Positions 31,951 through 39,909 of a DNA stretch of 64,000 nucleotides are shown one piece after another (the first letter of the stretch is position 1; each line of letters begins with the position of its first letter). The translations under genes and the position numbers were made by a program. This DNA comes from Actinomycetes bacterium (lineage in GTDB: Bacteria; Actinomycetota; Actinomycetes; Actinomycetales; Dermatophilaceae), in assembly GCA_023420415.1 (NCBI GenBank), contig JAEZWF010000026.1, forward strand, positions 1 to 64,000, written 5' to 3'. The notes below the pieces were generated by a model. It was given only the letters and a program-made list of their open reading frames with translations. It had not been told where the DNA came from and ran no database searches.

Positions 31951-32955
31951 TCAGTCGGTGGTGAGGCGGTCGAGAAGATTACGTACGCGGGCTTCGATGT
32001 CGTCTCGGATAGCGGCAGCGCCTTCGGGGGAGGCCAGCGCTGGGTCGCCGACCGCCCAGTCCTCGTAGCGCACGCCAGGGACGACCGGGCACACGTCGCC
32101 GCAGCCCATGGTCACCACGACGTCGGCGGCCCGGATGGCGTCGTCGGTCAGCGGCTTCGGGAACGCGGCCTCTGCCGCGTCGTCGCCCTCGATCTCCGTG
32201 AGGAGCGAGCGGATATGCGGGTGCACCTCGGCCGCCGGCGTTGAGCCTGCGGATCTGGCGACGACCTTGCCTCCCGAGAGTCGGTTGACGAGGGCCGCGG
32301 CGAGCTGGGAGCGCCCGGCGTTCGCGACGCACACGAACAGCACCTGCGGCGCTGCCGTGCCTCGGACGCGCACGAGGTCGGCCAGCCGCTGGCGAGCGAA
32401 CCGCTCGGTGAGCGGGATCAGGTGCCGAACCACTGTCGCTGAGCGAGCGAGCCCTGCATGGGACTCCCGTACGACCGCCAGCACGAGGTCTCGGCTCAGG
32501 CTGGTGAACTCGTCCGCGAGTTCGTCGGCCAGGCGCGTCACATGGGCGTCCATCGCACGCAGTTCCTCCGCCCTGCTCGCGTCGTCGTTGGCGACCTCGA
32601 GGATCGCAGCAGGGGCGAAGGAATCCAGGAGCGAGGTGACCGCATGCCGTTTGGCAGGGACGACGCGGTACCAGACCCAGGTTCCACGCCGCTCGGAGGT
32701 GAGCATCCCGGTCTCCTTGAGCACCTTGAGGTGGTGTGAAACCGTCGGCTGGGAGACGTCGGCGAGCTCGGCGAGGTCGCACACGCACGACTCTCCTCGT
32801 GGGTCGGTCGCGATGGCCGAGAGCATCCGCAGCCGCAGCGGATCGCCCAAGGACCTCAGAGCGCCTGCGACGGCGATTGCAGCCTCGGAGCCGATTGCGT
32901 GCGTCCGGGACGGCGAGCAGGCCTCGGCGTCGGGGATGGCGACGGTGTCGGTCAT
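31951..32955 (-). CDS. ArsR / helical-bundle / ArsC fusion protein
   Basis: Three parts lie in 334 residues. Residues about 25-110 are an ArsR winged helix with the CxC site ESCVCDL (Cys57, Cys59) and SQPTVSHHLKVLKETGML. Residues about 120-195 are helical (RLADELADEFTSLSRDLVLA), like the three-helix dimerisation domain attached to actinobacterial arsenate reductases. Residues about 203-334 are an LMW-PTP arsenate reductase with P-loop CVANAGRSQ (Cys209) and GCGDVCP. One chain thus carries an arsenite sensor and an arsenate reductase. Its ATG overlaps the acr3 stop by four bases. Confidence 0.9.
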   Translation of the reverse strand: MTDTVAIPDAEACSPSRTHAIGSEAAIAVAGALRSLGDPLRLRMLSAIATDPRGESCVCDLAELADVSQPTVSHHLKVLKETGMLTSERRGTWVWYRVVPAKRHAVTSLLDSFAPAAILEVANDDASRAEELRAMDAHVTRLADELADEFTSLSRDLVLAVVRESHAGLARSATVVRHLIPLTERFARQRLADLVRVRGTAAPQVLFVCVANAGRSQLAAALVNRLSGGKVVARSAGSTPAAEVHPHIRSLLTEIEGDDAAEAAFPKPLTDDAIRAADVVVTMGCGDVCPVVPGVRYEDWAVGDPALASPEGAAAIRDDIEARVRNLLDRLTTD

Positions 32956-34052
32956 GACGTCCTCGATTCGGCGGCGTACGGGTTGGTGTGGAACCAGGCC
33001 TTCGCGGCCCAGAGGGAGACGTAGACGAGGCCGACGAGCACGGGGACCTCGATGAGCGGGCCGACGACCCCGGCCAGCGCCTGGCCGGACGTGGCTCCGA
33101 AGGTGCCGATGGCGACGGCGATCGCAAGCTCGAAGTTGTTGCCCGCCGCGGTGAACGCGAGCGTCGTCGACCGGGCGTACCCGAGCCCGATGCCCTTGCC
33201 CAGCAGCATCCCCGCGAACCACATGATCGCGAAGTAGACGAGCAACGGCAGCGCGATCCGGGCGACGTCGAGCGGGTTCGACGTGATCGCCTCGCCCTGC
33301 AGGGCGAAGAGCAGCACGATGGTGAACAGCAGGCCGTAGAGCGCCCACGGTCCGATCTTCGTAAGGAACTTCTCCTCGTACCACTCCCGGCCGCGGCGCT
33401 TCTCACCGATCCAGCGCGAGGCGAACCCCGCGACCAGCGGGACGCCGAGGAACACGAGGACGTTGAGCGCGATCTGCCACACCGACACCTCGAGCCCCTG
33501 CGTGTCGAGACCCAGCCAGCCGGGCAGCACAGTGAGGTAGAACCAGCCGAGCAGCGAGAAGGCGACGACCTGGAACACCGAGTTGATCGCCACCAGCACC
33601 GCGGTCGCCTCGCGGTCGCCGCAAGCCAGGTCGTTCCAGATCACGACCATGGCGATGCACCGGGCGAGGCCGACGATGATCAGGCCGGTCCGGTACTCGG
33701 GCAGGTCCGGAAGGAAGACCCACGCGAGCGCGAACATCACCGCTGGACCGATGAGCCAGTTGAGAACCAGGGAGGAGATGAGCAGCCGCTTGTCACCGGT
33801 GACGGCCGCGACCCTGTCGTAGCGGACCTTCGCCAGCACCGGGTACATCATCACCAGCAGCCCGAGCGCGATGGGCACCGAGATCCCGCCGACCTCGAGC
33901 CTCGAGAGCAGGTCGGAGACGCCGGGAACCAGGCGGCCGAGCAGGAGGCCCGCGACCATGGCGAGGCCGATCCACGCGGGCAGCCACCTGTCCAGGGTCG
34001 AGAGCTGCTTGGCGGCTGCTGGTGGCGCTTCGGAGACCGCGTGATTCGACAT
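32952..34052 (-). CDS. acr3: Arsenite efflux transporter Acr3
   Basis: A 366-residue membrane protein of the Acr3/BASS group with about ten hydrophobic segments. The conserved Cys lies in GLARCIAMVVIWNDLA and the conserved helix 9 region reads FTAAGNNFELAIAVAIGTFG; both are hallmarks of Acr3 arsenite antiporters. It exports As(III) made by the arsenate reductases encoded next in the operon. The ATG at 34052 is preceded within 30 bases by the second ArsR-like site. It is the first gene of the acr3 - arsR-arsC - arsC operon. Confidence 0.95.
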   Translation of the reverse strand: MSNHAVSEAPPAAAKQLSTLDRWLPAWIGLAMVAGLLLGRLVPGVSDLLSRLEVGGISVPIALGLLVMMYPVLAKVRYDRVAAVTGDKRLLISSLVLNWLIGPAVMFALAWVFLPDLPEYRTGLIIVGLARCIAMVVIWNDLACGDREATAVLVAINSVFQVVAFSLLGWFYLTVLPGWLGLDTQGLEVSVWQIALNVLVFLGVPLVAGFASRWIGEKRRGREWYEEKFLTKIGPWALYGLLFTIVLLFALQGEAITSNPLDVARIALPLLVYFAIMWFAGMLLGKGIGLGYARSTTLAFTAAGNNFELAIAVAIGTFGATSGQALAGVVGPLIEVPVLVGLVYVSLWAAKAWFHTNPYAAESRTS

Positions 34053-34060
34053 GCTTCTAT

Positions 34061-34078
34061 ATTGACAGATCTCGATCC
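34061..34078. promoter_or_regulatory. ArsR operator candidate 2
   Basis: ATTGACAGATCTCGATCC matches candidate 1 (27424) in about 13 of the first 16 bases. It lies 9-26 bases upstream of the acr3 ATG, on its promoter. Confidence 0.55.
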
Positions 34079-34273
34079 AAAGGTCGAGCCAAGGCTCGGG
34101 GTGCCCGGCCAATCGGCAGACTGGGCGCGTGCGAGGAGATCTGTGGGCCGCAGCGTGGCCGTGGATCATGGGCTCAGATGGAAGGATTGTGCGCAGACTC
34201 CGGTCCGGACCCGGACGGCCAGTTGCCCGCTCCGCGGCCCCTGCCAGGCTGTTCCTAAGCGTGGCGACGTGGT

Positions 34274-34295
34274 GGAGTTCCGGTTTAACGTCTAG
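34274..34295 (+). repeat. Module-border repeat, copy 2
   Basis: GGAGTTCCGGTTTAACGTCT plus AG. Read in frame it encodes VEFRFN-V and a stop, as copy 3 does. It lies between the arsenic operon and HigBA. Confidence 0.4.
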
Positions 34296-34301
34296 CGTTA
34301 T

Positions 34302-34322
34302 TGACGGGATCCGTCATAGACT
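34302..34322 (+). promoter_or_regulatory. higBA operator and -10 element
   Basis: TGACGG-GAT-CCGTCA is a perfect 6-base dyad (34302-34316). TAGACT at 34317-34322 is a -10 element that ends six bases before the toxin GTG, so the mRNA is probably leaderless and repressed by HigA. Confidence 0.5.
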
Positions 34323-34328
34323 GGTCTC

Positions 34329-34610
34329 GTGATCAAATCGTTCGGGAACAAGGACACCGAGCGCATCTGGCATGAGCAGTACGTCAAGGGTGTTGATCGA
34401 GTGGTGCAGCGGGCGACGCTGCGCAAGCTCGAGCTGATCCACGCGGCAAAAGACGTCGAGGACCTTCGGATCCCGCCGGGAAACCGGTTGGAGAAGCTGG
34501 TCGGCGATCGTCGCGGTCAGCACAGCATCCGGGTGAACACCCAATGGCGGATCTGCTTCGTCTGGAGAGATGGAGGTGCAGAAGATGTCGAACTTGTCGA
34601 CTACCACTGA
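34329..34610 (+). CDS. higB: HigB-type toxin (RelE/ParE superfamily)
   Basis: The 93-residue protein has the layout of plasmid-maintenance killer proteins: MIKSFGNKDTERIWH at the start, LRKLELIHAAKDVEDLRIPP in the middle, and a C-terminal sheet with HSIRVNTQWRICFVWRDG. HigB toxins cut mRNA on the ribosome. Its gene comes before the antitoxin and overlaps it, the typical HigBA order. GTG start with a -10 element directly upstream. Length is normal, so it is probably active. Confidence 0.92.
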   Translation: MIKSFGNKDTERIWHEQYVKGVDRVVQRATLRKLELIHAAKDVEDLRIPPGNRLEKLVGDRRGQHSIRVNTQWRICFVWRDGGAEDVELVDYH

Positions 34611-34905
34611 GATGGACCTGATCGAGCCGATCCATCCGGGGGAGATCCTGATGGAGGATTTCATCAAGGGATTTGGTATCACCCAGAACAAGTTGGCCGT
34701 GTCGATCGGCGTCCCGCCGCGGCGGATCAACGAGATCGTGCATGGCAAGCGGGGGATCACTGCGGATACGGCGATCCGGCTGGCGCGGTACTTCGGGACG
34801 TCCGAGGAACTCTGGATGAATCTTCAGTCGAGCTACGAATTGCGGCTCGAGCGACGCGAGTTGAAGGATGCGGTCGCCACGATCGAGCCGCTCCGTACCG
34901 CGTGA
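34585..34905 (+). CDS. higA: HigA-type antitoxin
   Basis: This 106-residue XRE-type protein starts with the HigA-like lead DLIEPIHPGEILMEDFIKG, then the helix-turn-helix ITQNKLAVSIGVPPRRINEI and HGKRGITADTAIRLARYFGT. It should bind HigB and repress the operon. The start at 34585 is preceded by GGAGGTG; an ATG five codons upstream is possible. It overlaps the toxin gene by 26 bases. Confidence 0.92.
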   Translation: MSNLSTTTEMDLIEPIHPGEILMEDFIKGFGITQNKLAVSIGVPPRRINEIVHGKRGITADTAIRLARYFGTSEELWMNLQSSYELRLERRELKDAVATIEPLRTA

Positions 34906-34915
34906 TCTCGTTCGA

Positions 34916-35371
34916 GTGGCGGGTCGGACGATCCTGAGCACGTGGCCCAGCGGAGTCGGTGTAGTCGAGCTACCATCCGGTCGCCGCGTGCGAGCAAGAT
35001 CGCTGCGCACTGCGGTGGTGGGTGACGACCCGAACTTCGGCCTGTATCTCGGCCGTCGCGATCGCCAGTTCGAGTGGGACCACGAGTGGCTTTCGTGGCC
35101 GGACTTCTGGCTGCCTCGCGACCGCGGGGCGTTCGTCCGGGCCGTGCTGGCGGCGTGGGAGCGTTCCGCGCTTGAGCGAGTCGAGGTGGCGTGCGCGGGT
35201 GGTCGGGGCCGCACCGGCACCACCCTGGCATGCCTCGCCATCGTTGACGGCGTCGCGCGAGCAGATGCGGTGGCGTTCGTGCGGGCGCGCTACGACCCGC
35301 ATGCGGTGGAGATGCCTTGGCAGCGAGCGTTCGTCCGGCGGTTCAGCGCCCCGCAGCCTTACCCAGACTGA
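34916..35371 (+). CDS. Dual-specificity phosphatase-like protein
   Basis: The 151-residue protein contains the Cx5R phosphatase loop ACAGGRGRTGTTLACLAI near residue 95, with the Cys and Arg in place (CAGGRGR). Upstream, DPNFGLYLGRRD and WPDFWLPRD may supply the general acid Asp. The C-terminus ARYDPHAVEMPWQRAFVRRF is typical of a small actinobacterial phosphatase family. The His that normally precedes the Cys is Ala here, which is seen in some relatives. It follows higA by 10 bases. A link with the toxin-antitoxin pair is not shown. Start assignment (GTG 34916) is tentative. Confidence 0.75.
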   Translation: MAGRTILSTWPSGVGVVELPSGRRVRARSLRTAVVGDDPNFGLYLGRRDRQFEWDHEWLSWPDFWLPRDRGAFVRAVLAAWERSALERVEVACAGGRGRTGTTLACLAIVDGVARADAVAFVRARYDPHAVEMPWQRAFVRRFSAPQPYPD

Positions 35372-35620
35372 CGTCGCGCAACGACTGGCGTCTCCACTTC
35401 CGGGCAGTGCTCCCACTGCCGGTTGATTCGGTGCAGATGGCTCTCCGTGTCGGAACTCGGTCGAGTTCCGCTTCAACGTCTGAGCCCGGCCGCGTTGGAT
35501 GCGCCGGCGCGGTGCAAGTCGCGTCGACTGGTCCGTTGTGGACAACGGGCCGTTCAACCCCAGTAGTGGCATCATGGGACGCATCAGTTGATGATGTCTG
35601 TGATTCACCGGGAGGCTGAG
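35372..35620. other. Short intergenic region between TA modules
   Basis: About 250 bases with no gene. It holds border repeat copy 3 at 35462-35485. CATCAGTTGATG, a short palindrome about 35 bases before vapB, may be a VapBC operator. Confidence 0.4.
35462..35485 (+). repeat. Module-border repeat, copy 3
   Basis: CGAGTTCCGCTTCAACGTCT plus GAGC. It encodes VEFRFN-V and a stop in one frame, like copy 2. It separates the HigBA-phosphatase unit from VapBC. Confidence 0.4.
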
Positions 35621-35818
35621 ATGCGGACGACAGTGACCATCGACGATGCGCTCTGGGCGCAGGCCGCCGAGCTCAGCGGCATAACCGAACGGTCCGCCCT
35701 GGTGCGCGAGGGGCTGGCGACCCTTGTCCGCGTCGAGAGTGCGCGGCGTCTGGCTGCCCTCGGGGGAACGGACCCCAAGGCCAAGGCGGCGCCGCGTCGA
35801 CGCGGCAGCGCCGCGTGA
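35621..35818 (+). CDS. vapB: VapB-type antitoxin
   Basis: The 65-residue protein has a ribbon-helix-helix N-terminus (MRTTVTIDDALWAQAAELSG, then ITERSALVREGLATLVR) and a short basic C-terminal tail that would bind the toxin. GGGAGG precedes the ATG. Its stop overlaps the vapC GTG by four bases. It binds VapC and represses the pair. Confidence 0.88.
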   Translation: MRTTVTIDDALWAQAAELSGITERSALVREGLATLVRVESARRLAALGGTDPKAKAAPRRRGSAA

Positions 35819-36183
35819 TCCTGGTCGACACCTCGGTCTGGATCGACCACCTGCACCGGAGGGATCCAGCGCTCACCGAACTGCTCGATGGCGACGAGGT
35901 CGGCGTTCACCCCGTGGTGGTCGAGGAGCTTGCCCTGGGCAGCATTCGGCAGCGGCGCGAGTTCCTCACTCTTCTCGGCAACCTGCGGTCCTTCCCGGTG
36001 CTGCGCCACGACGAGCTTCTGGCCCTGGTCGACCGGCACCGGCTCTGGGGCGGGGGCCTGAGTGCGGCTGACGCGCACGTGATGGGGTCCGTGCTGCTGG
36101 CGCCCGGGGCTCGCCTGTGGACCCGCGACAAGCGGCTCGCCAACGCCTGCCGCTCCGTCGGTGTCTCGTTGTTCACGGGCTGA
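35815..36183 (+). CDS. vapC: VapC-type PIN-domain toxin
   Basis: The 122-residue PIN nuclease has the acidic site: Asp5 in MILVDTSVWID, Glu in VVEELALGS, Asp in GLSAADAHVMGS and Asp in LWTRDKRLANAC. These bind Mg(II) for RNA cleavage; most VapCs cut tRNA or rRNA. GTG start overlapping the vapB stop. Full length, so probably active. It marks the right end of the clearly accessory genes. Confidence 0.92.
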   Translation: MILVDTSVWIDHLHRRDPALTELLDGDEVGVHPVVVEELALGSIRQRREFLTLLGNLRSFPVLRHDELLALVDRHRLWGGGLSAADAHVMGSVLLAPGARLWTRDKRLANACRSVGVSLFTG

Positions 36184-36215
36184 CCGGCGCGCTGCCAGGG
36201 CCACCCGCCTCCACG

Positions 36216-36515
36216 TCAGTTGCCGTCGGCGACCTGGAGGGTCAGGCGCACCACGACCGTGTCGCCCTCGCCGATGCCTTCGGCCTTGCGGACGGCGTCC
36301 TTGAGCGGCAGCAGGTAACCGCCCTCGCGCGGGAACAGTGAGGTCGTGAACTCCGTGTCACCCAGCGTCGCCGCGGCCGGGATCGCGCCCCAGCCGTAGG
36401 TCAGCATCGCCTTGTGGTCCTCGACCACCCCGGCTTCGTTCTCGGGCAGGCGCACGAAGTAGTAGGGCGCCGGGCCACGCCACTCGATGACCTGGCCCTC
36501 GAACTCCAGCTCCAT
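36216..36515 (-). CDS. DUF1905-type small protein
   Basis: The 99-residue protein reads MELEFEGQVIEWRGPAPYYF, then WGAIPAAATLGDTEF and FPREGGYLLPLKDAVRKAEG, which fits the small beta-barrel DUF1905 family. Function is unknown. It follows the acetyltransferase gene on the same strand by 28 bases. Confidence 0.8.
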   Translation of the reverse strand: MELEFEGQVIEWRGPAPYYFVRLPENEAGVVEDHKAMLTYGWGAIPAAATLGDTEFTTSLFPREGGYLLPLKDAVRKAEGIGEGDTVVVRLTLQVADGN

Positions 36516-36543
36516 GCCCTGACCGTAGGACACGGCACCGACC

Positions 36544-37110
36544 TCAGCGTCGCGCCCACTGCTCCCGTGTGATCTCGTACCGGAAGCCGCCACGCTCCGC
36601 CCCCTCGACGCCCATCATGTCCTCGGGCGTGGGTACCTCGCTGACGACGGACATGCCGACCTTCTCCATCACCCGCTGAGAGGAGAGGTTCAGCGCCATC
36701 GTCTCGCCCCAGACGACGTTGACGTCGAGCTCGGCAAAACCCTTGTCCACCAAGGCGATCGAGCCCTCGGTCGCATACCCCTTCCCCCACGCATCGCGGC
36801 GCAGGCGGTAGCCGAGCTCGACCTCGTCCAAGGGACCGTTCCGCTCCGGTCGCAGGCAGAACCAGCCAACGAAGTCGCCCGTCTCCTTCTCGTGGGCGGC
36901 GAACAGCCCGAACCGGCCGCCCCACCGGTCGTAGGCAGCCAGCAGGCCGGGGATGAGCTGGTCACGAACGTCGTCGTCCGACATCGACGGCTCGCCCCCG
37001 GTGAGGAACCGCATCACTGCCGGGTCGCTGTCGAGCTCGATGAGCAGGTCCGCGTCCTGGGCCGTGAACCGGCGAAGAGCCAGGCGCTCGCTCTCGAGGT
37101 AGTCGCTCAT
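36544..37110 (-). CDS. GNAT acetyltransferase, RimJ/RimL-like
   Basis: This 188-residue enzyme begins ESERLALRRFTAQDADLLIE, the usual start of RimJ/RimL-like acetyltransferases, and has ELGYRLRRDAWGKGYATEG as the acetyl-CoA loop (R-x-x-W-G-K/G type) and MALNLSSQRVMEKVGM near the end. It acetylates an amino group on a protein or small molecule; the substrate is unknown. It probably belongs to the chromosome rather than the island, but the boundary is not exact. Confidence 0.88.
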   Translation of the reverse strand: MSDYLESERLALRRFTAQDADLLIELDSDPAVMRFLTGGEPSMSDDDVRDQLIPGLLAAYDRWGGRFGLFAAHEKETGDFVGWFCLRPERNGPLDEVELGYRLRRDAWGKGYATEGSIALVDKGFAELDVNVVWGETMALNLSSQRVMEKVGMSVVSEVPTPEDMMGVEGAERGGFRYEITREQWARR

Positions 37111-37193
37111 GGTGGAAGCATGGCCGCCAATGACCGCACGGACAAACGACTTTCAGCAGGGACACAGCTGGGGCACGGTGGTTGGATGGCGCC

Positions 37194-37655
37194 ATGCCTG
37201 AGACCAACGAGACCCGGGTCGTGTCGGCCAGCCGCGAGATCGACTCCGACGCCGCGACCATCTTCGAGCTGATTGCCGACCCGTCGCGCCAACCCGAGTG
37301 GGACGGCAACGACAACCTCGAGCAGGCCGACCCCGGTCAGCGCGTCAGGGCGGTCGGTGACGTCTTCACGATGATCCTCACCAAGGACCTCGCCGTCAGG
37401 CAGAACCACGTCGTCGCCTTCGAGGAGGGGCGGCTCATCGCGTGGCGACCTTCCGAGGTCGGCCAGCCGCAACCCGGCCACGAGTGGCGCTGGCAGCTCG
37501 AGCCCCTCGCCGACGGTCGCACCCGCGTCACCCACACCTACGACTGGACCGACCTCACCGACGAGCGCCGCATGGTCCGCGCCCGAAACACCCACGAGTC
37601 AAACCTGCGTACTTCCCTCGACCGGCTCGCCGCCGCCGCGCAGGCGTCCGCCTGA
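37194..37655 (+). CDS. SRPBCC/polyketide-cyclase-like protein
   Basis: The 153-residue protein fits the START-like SRPBCC fold: VVSASREIDSDAATIFELIA at the start, PSRQPEWDGNDN, then a beta-rich middle (HEWRWQLEPLADGRTRVTHT) and a long C-terminal helix. These proteins bind lipids or other hydrophobic ligands. The ATG at 37194 gives a normal N-terminus; a TTG four codons earlier is the alternative. Confidence 0.82.
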   Translation: MPETNETRVVSASREIDSDAATIFELIADPSRQPEWDGNDNLEQADPGQRVRAVGDVFTMILTKDLAVRQNHVVAFEEGRLIAWRPSEVGQPQPGHEWRWQLEPLADGRTRVTHTYDWTDLTDERRMVRARNTHESNLRTSLDRLAAAAQASA

Positions 37656-37669
37656 CGAGGCGCGCACCG

Positions 37670-37737
37670 ACTCGTTGCCGGCGACGCGGCATACCGGCCC
37701 ACAAACCGGGGGGTATGCCGCGTCGCCGGCAACGAGT
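37670..37737. terminator. 26-base perfect inverted repeat, bidirectional terminator
   Basis: Arms at 37670-37695 and 37712-37737 are exact complements around a 16-base loop. They lie between the convergent SRPBCC and CNNM/CorC genes. Each arm ends, next to the loop, in the GTATGCCGCG motif that marks this half of the window. Confidence 0.8.
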
Positions 37738-37742
37738 GCCGC

Positions 37743-39065
37743 TCAGTTCGCGTCGGCGGTCTTCTCGGGAGGGCCGTCGGGCGACGGCGTCTCCACACCC
37801 GGCGTCAGGCGCACCCTGGTGACGGCGTGGTTCGCGACCTCGAGCACCTCCAGGCGCCAGCCGCCGGCCTCGACGACGTCCCCGGCTGTGTCGGGCACGC
37901 GCCCCAGCAGCTTGAGCACGAGCCCGGCGACGGTGGTGAAGTCCGCCGAGGGAGGCAGGTCGAGGTCCACCCCCACGTCGACGAGGTCGTGCACGGGGTA
38001 GGTGCCCGGCAGCACCAGCTCGCCGTCGTCGCTGCGCAGCGCCTCGGCGACGGCGGGGTCGGTCTCGTCCCAGATCTCTCCGACGATCTCCTCGAGCAGG
38101 TCCTCGAGGGTGACGATGCCGTCGACCGAGCCGTGCTCGTCGATGACGATGGCGAGCTGCTGGCGCTCGTCCCGGAACCGGTGCAACGCGGCCAGCACGC
38201 GCACCGTGTCCGGCAGCATGAGCGCCGGCTGCGCCCGCAGGCTCACCGGTGCGGCGTCGTCCCCCTCGACGAGCGCGCCCCAGTGCACGACGCCGACGAC
38301 CTGGTCGAGGTGGTGGCCGCGGGTCACCGGAGCGCGGGAGTGCCCCGCCTCGGCCAGCATGCGGCGGGCCTCGGCGACGGTCGCGTCCGCCGGGATGGCC
38401 AGCACCGAACCTCGGGGCACCAGGACGTGCCGCAGCATGCGGTCCTGCAGCTCGAGGGCGCCGCTGATGATGTCGCGCTGGCTCTGGTCAAGCTCGGGGT
38501 TGCTCGTGACGAGGTCGCGCAGCTCCTCCGGCGAGATCTCCTCGGCCTCGGCCTGCGCGCGCCCGCCGAGCAGCTTGACGACCACGTTGGTCGACGCCCC
38601 GAGCAGAGCCACGGCGGGCCGGGACAGGCTGGCCAGGGCGTTGAGCGGCCCCGCGACCGCCAGCGCCCAGGGGAGGGCGCGCTGCATGGCGATGCGCTTG
38701 GGCGCCAGCTCGCCGAACACCAGCGTGACGAACGCCAGCACCAGCGTGATGACCGCGACCGTCACCGGTTCGGCGGCACCGCCCATGAATGCCAGGTACG
38801 GCACGAGCGGCTCGGCCAGCGACACGGCTGCGGTCGCCGAGGCGAGGAAACCGGCGAGGGTGATGCCGATCTGGATCGTCGCGAGGAAGCGGTTGGGGTC
38901 ACGGGCGAGCCGGACCAGCCGCATGGCGCGTGCCCCGCCGGAGCGTTCGAGCGCTCGCAGCTGTCCCTCCCGCAGCGACACCAGTGCCATCTCCGAGCCG
39001 GCGAACGCGGCATTCAGGATGACGAGAAAGGCAACAAGGGCGATGTCGAGCCAATAGCCAGACAT
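37743..39065 (-). CDS. CNNM/CorC-type transporter with CBS pair
   Basis: The 440-residue membrane protein has a CNNM (DUF21) domain with three or four helices (LVILNAAFAGSEMALVSL), a CBS pair at about 200-330 (VLVPRGSVLAIPADATVAEA, then VTLEDLLEEIVGEIWDETD) and a C-terminal CorC/HlyC domain (DFTTVAGLVLKLLGRVP). Such proteins are linked to Mg(II) or Co(II) transport, or were once called hemolysins. Its 3' end faces the strong terminator. Confidence 0.92.
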   Translation of the reverse strand: MSGYWLDIALVAFLVILNAAFAGSEMALVSLREGQLRALERSGGARAMRLVRLARDPNRFLATIQIGITLAGFLASATAAVSLAEPLVPYLAFMGGAAEPVTVAVITLVLAFVTLVFGELAPKRIAMQRALPWALAVAGPLNALASLSRPAVALLGASTNVVVKLLGGRAQAEAEEISPEELRDLVTSNPELDQSQRDIISGALELQDRMLRHVLVPRGSVLAIPADATVAEARRMLAEAGHSRAPVTRGHHLDQVVGVVHWGALVEGDDAAPVSLRAQPALMLPDTVRVLAALHRFRDERQQLAIVIDEHGSVDGIVTLEDLLEEIVGEIWDETDPAVAEALRSDDGELVLPGTYPVHDLVDVGVDLDLPPSADFTTVAGLVLKLLGRVPDTAGDVVEAGGWRLEVLEVANHAVTRVRLTPGVETPSPDGPPEKTADAN

Positions 39066-39161
39066 GGCTGGGGAGATTCACCGGTCCTTCGGTTGGGGGC
39101 GTGAGTCGCGTTCAACGCTCGGTGAGCCAGCCGAGTTCCCGGATGGGCCGAGCCCCGCTGC

Positions 39162-39899
39162 TCAGACCTGGGTGCCGACGAGGGCACCGATCGCATAGGT
39201 GACGACCATCGCGAGTATGCCGCCGCCGACGTTGCGCAGGACGGCTGGCCTGACCGGTGCGTCGCCGAGGCGCGCGCTGCCCCACCCGGTGAGCCACAGG
39301 GCAAGGACGACCGCGGCGGCGGTGACCCACACGTGGGCGCCGGCCGGGACGACGAGGATGGCGACGAGGGGAAGCAGGGCGCCGATGGTGAACGAGGCCA
39401 TGGACGCCCAGGCGGCGTGCCAGGGGTTGCTCAGGTCGTCCGGGTCGATCCCGAGCTCGGCTTCGGCGTGGGCGCCCAGGGCGTCGTGCGCGGTGAGCTG
39501 TTCGGCGACCTGGTGGGCGAGATCGGGGGTCAGGCCCTTCGCCTCGTAGATGCCGGCCAGCTCCTCCAGCTCGGCCTCGGGCATCTCCCGCAGCTCGCGC
39601 TTCTCCTTGGCCAGCAACGCCCGCTCGGTGTCGCGCTGGGTGCTGACCGAGACGTACTCGCCCGCGGCCATGCTCATGGCGCCGGCTGCGAGTCCGGCGA
39701 TCCCGGCGGTGGCGATGGCCGTGCGGCTGGTGGTCGCGGCGGCCACGCCGATGACGATGCCGGCGGTCGAGACGATGCCGTCGTTGGCCCCGAGCACGGC
39801 GGCGCGCAGCCAGTTCAGTCGGGCGCCGATGCCGGTGCCGTGCTGCTCACCGGCATGGGCCGGAGGATGGGGCCGGTGCGCTGGTTCGTGGGCGGCCAT
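39162..39899 (-). CDS. VIT-family Fe(II)/Mn(II) transporter
   Basis: A 245-residue membrane protein with LNWLRAAVLGANDGIVSTAG and GLAAGAMSMAAGEYVSVSTQ, both typical of the VIT1/CCC1 family. Family members move Fe(II) or Mn(II) out of the cytosol. The region between (about 100-170) is charged and holds the metal-binding Glu residues (ELREMPEAELEELAGIYE). The ATG at 39899 is my choice; a GTG at 39917 would overlap the pterin dehydratase gene end. Confidence 0.9.
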   Translation of the reverse strand: MAAHEPAHRPHPPAHAGEQHGTGIGARLNWLRAAVLGANDGIVSTAGIVIGVAAATTSRTAIATAGIAGLAAGAMSMAAGEYVSVSTQRDTERALLAKEKRELREMPEAELEELAGIYEAKGLTPDLAHQVAEQLTAHDALGAHAEAELGIDPDDLSNPWHAAWASMASFTIGALLPLVAILVVPAGAHVWVTAAAVVLALWLTGWGSARLGDAPVRPAVLRNVGGGILAMVVTYAIGALVGTQV

Positions 39900-39909
39900 G
39901 GCGTCGGCC

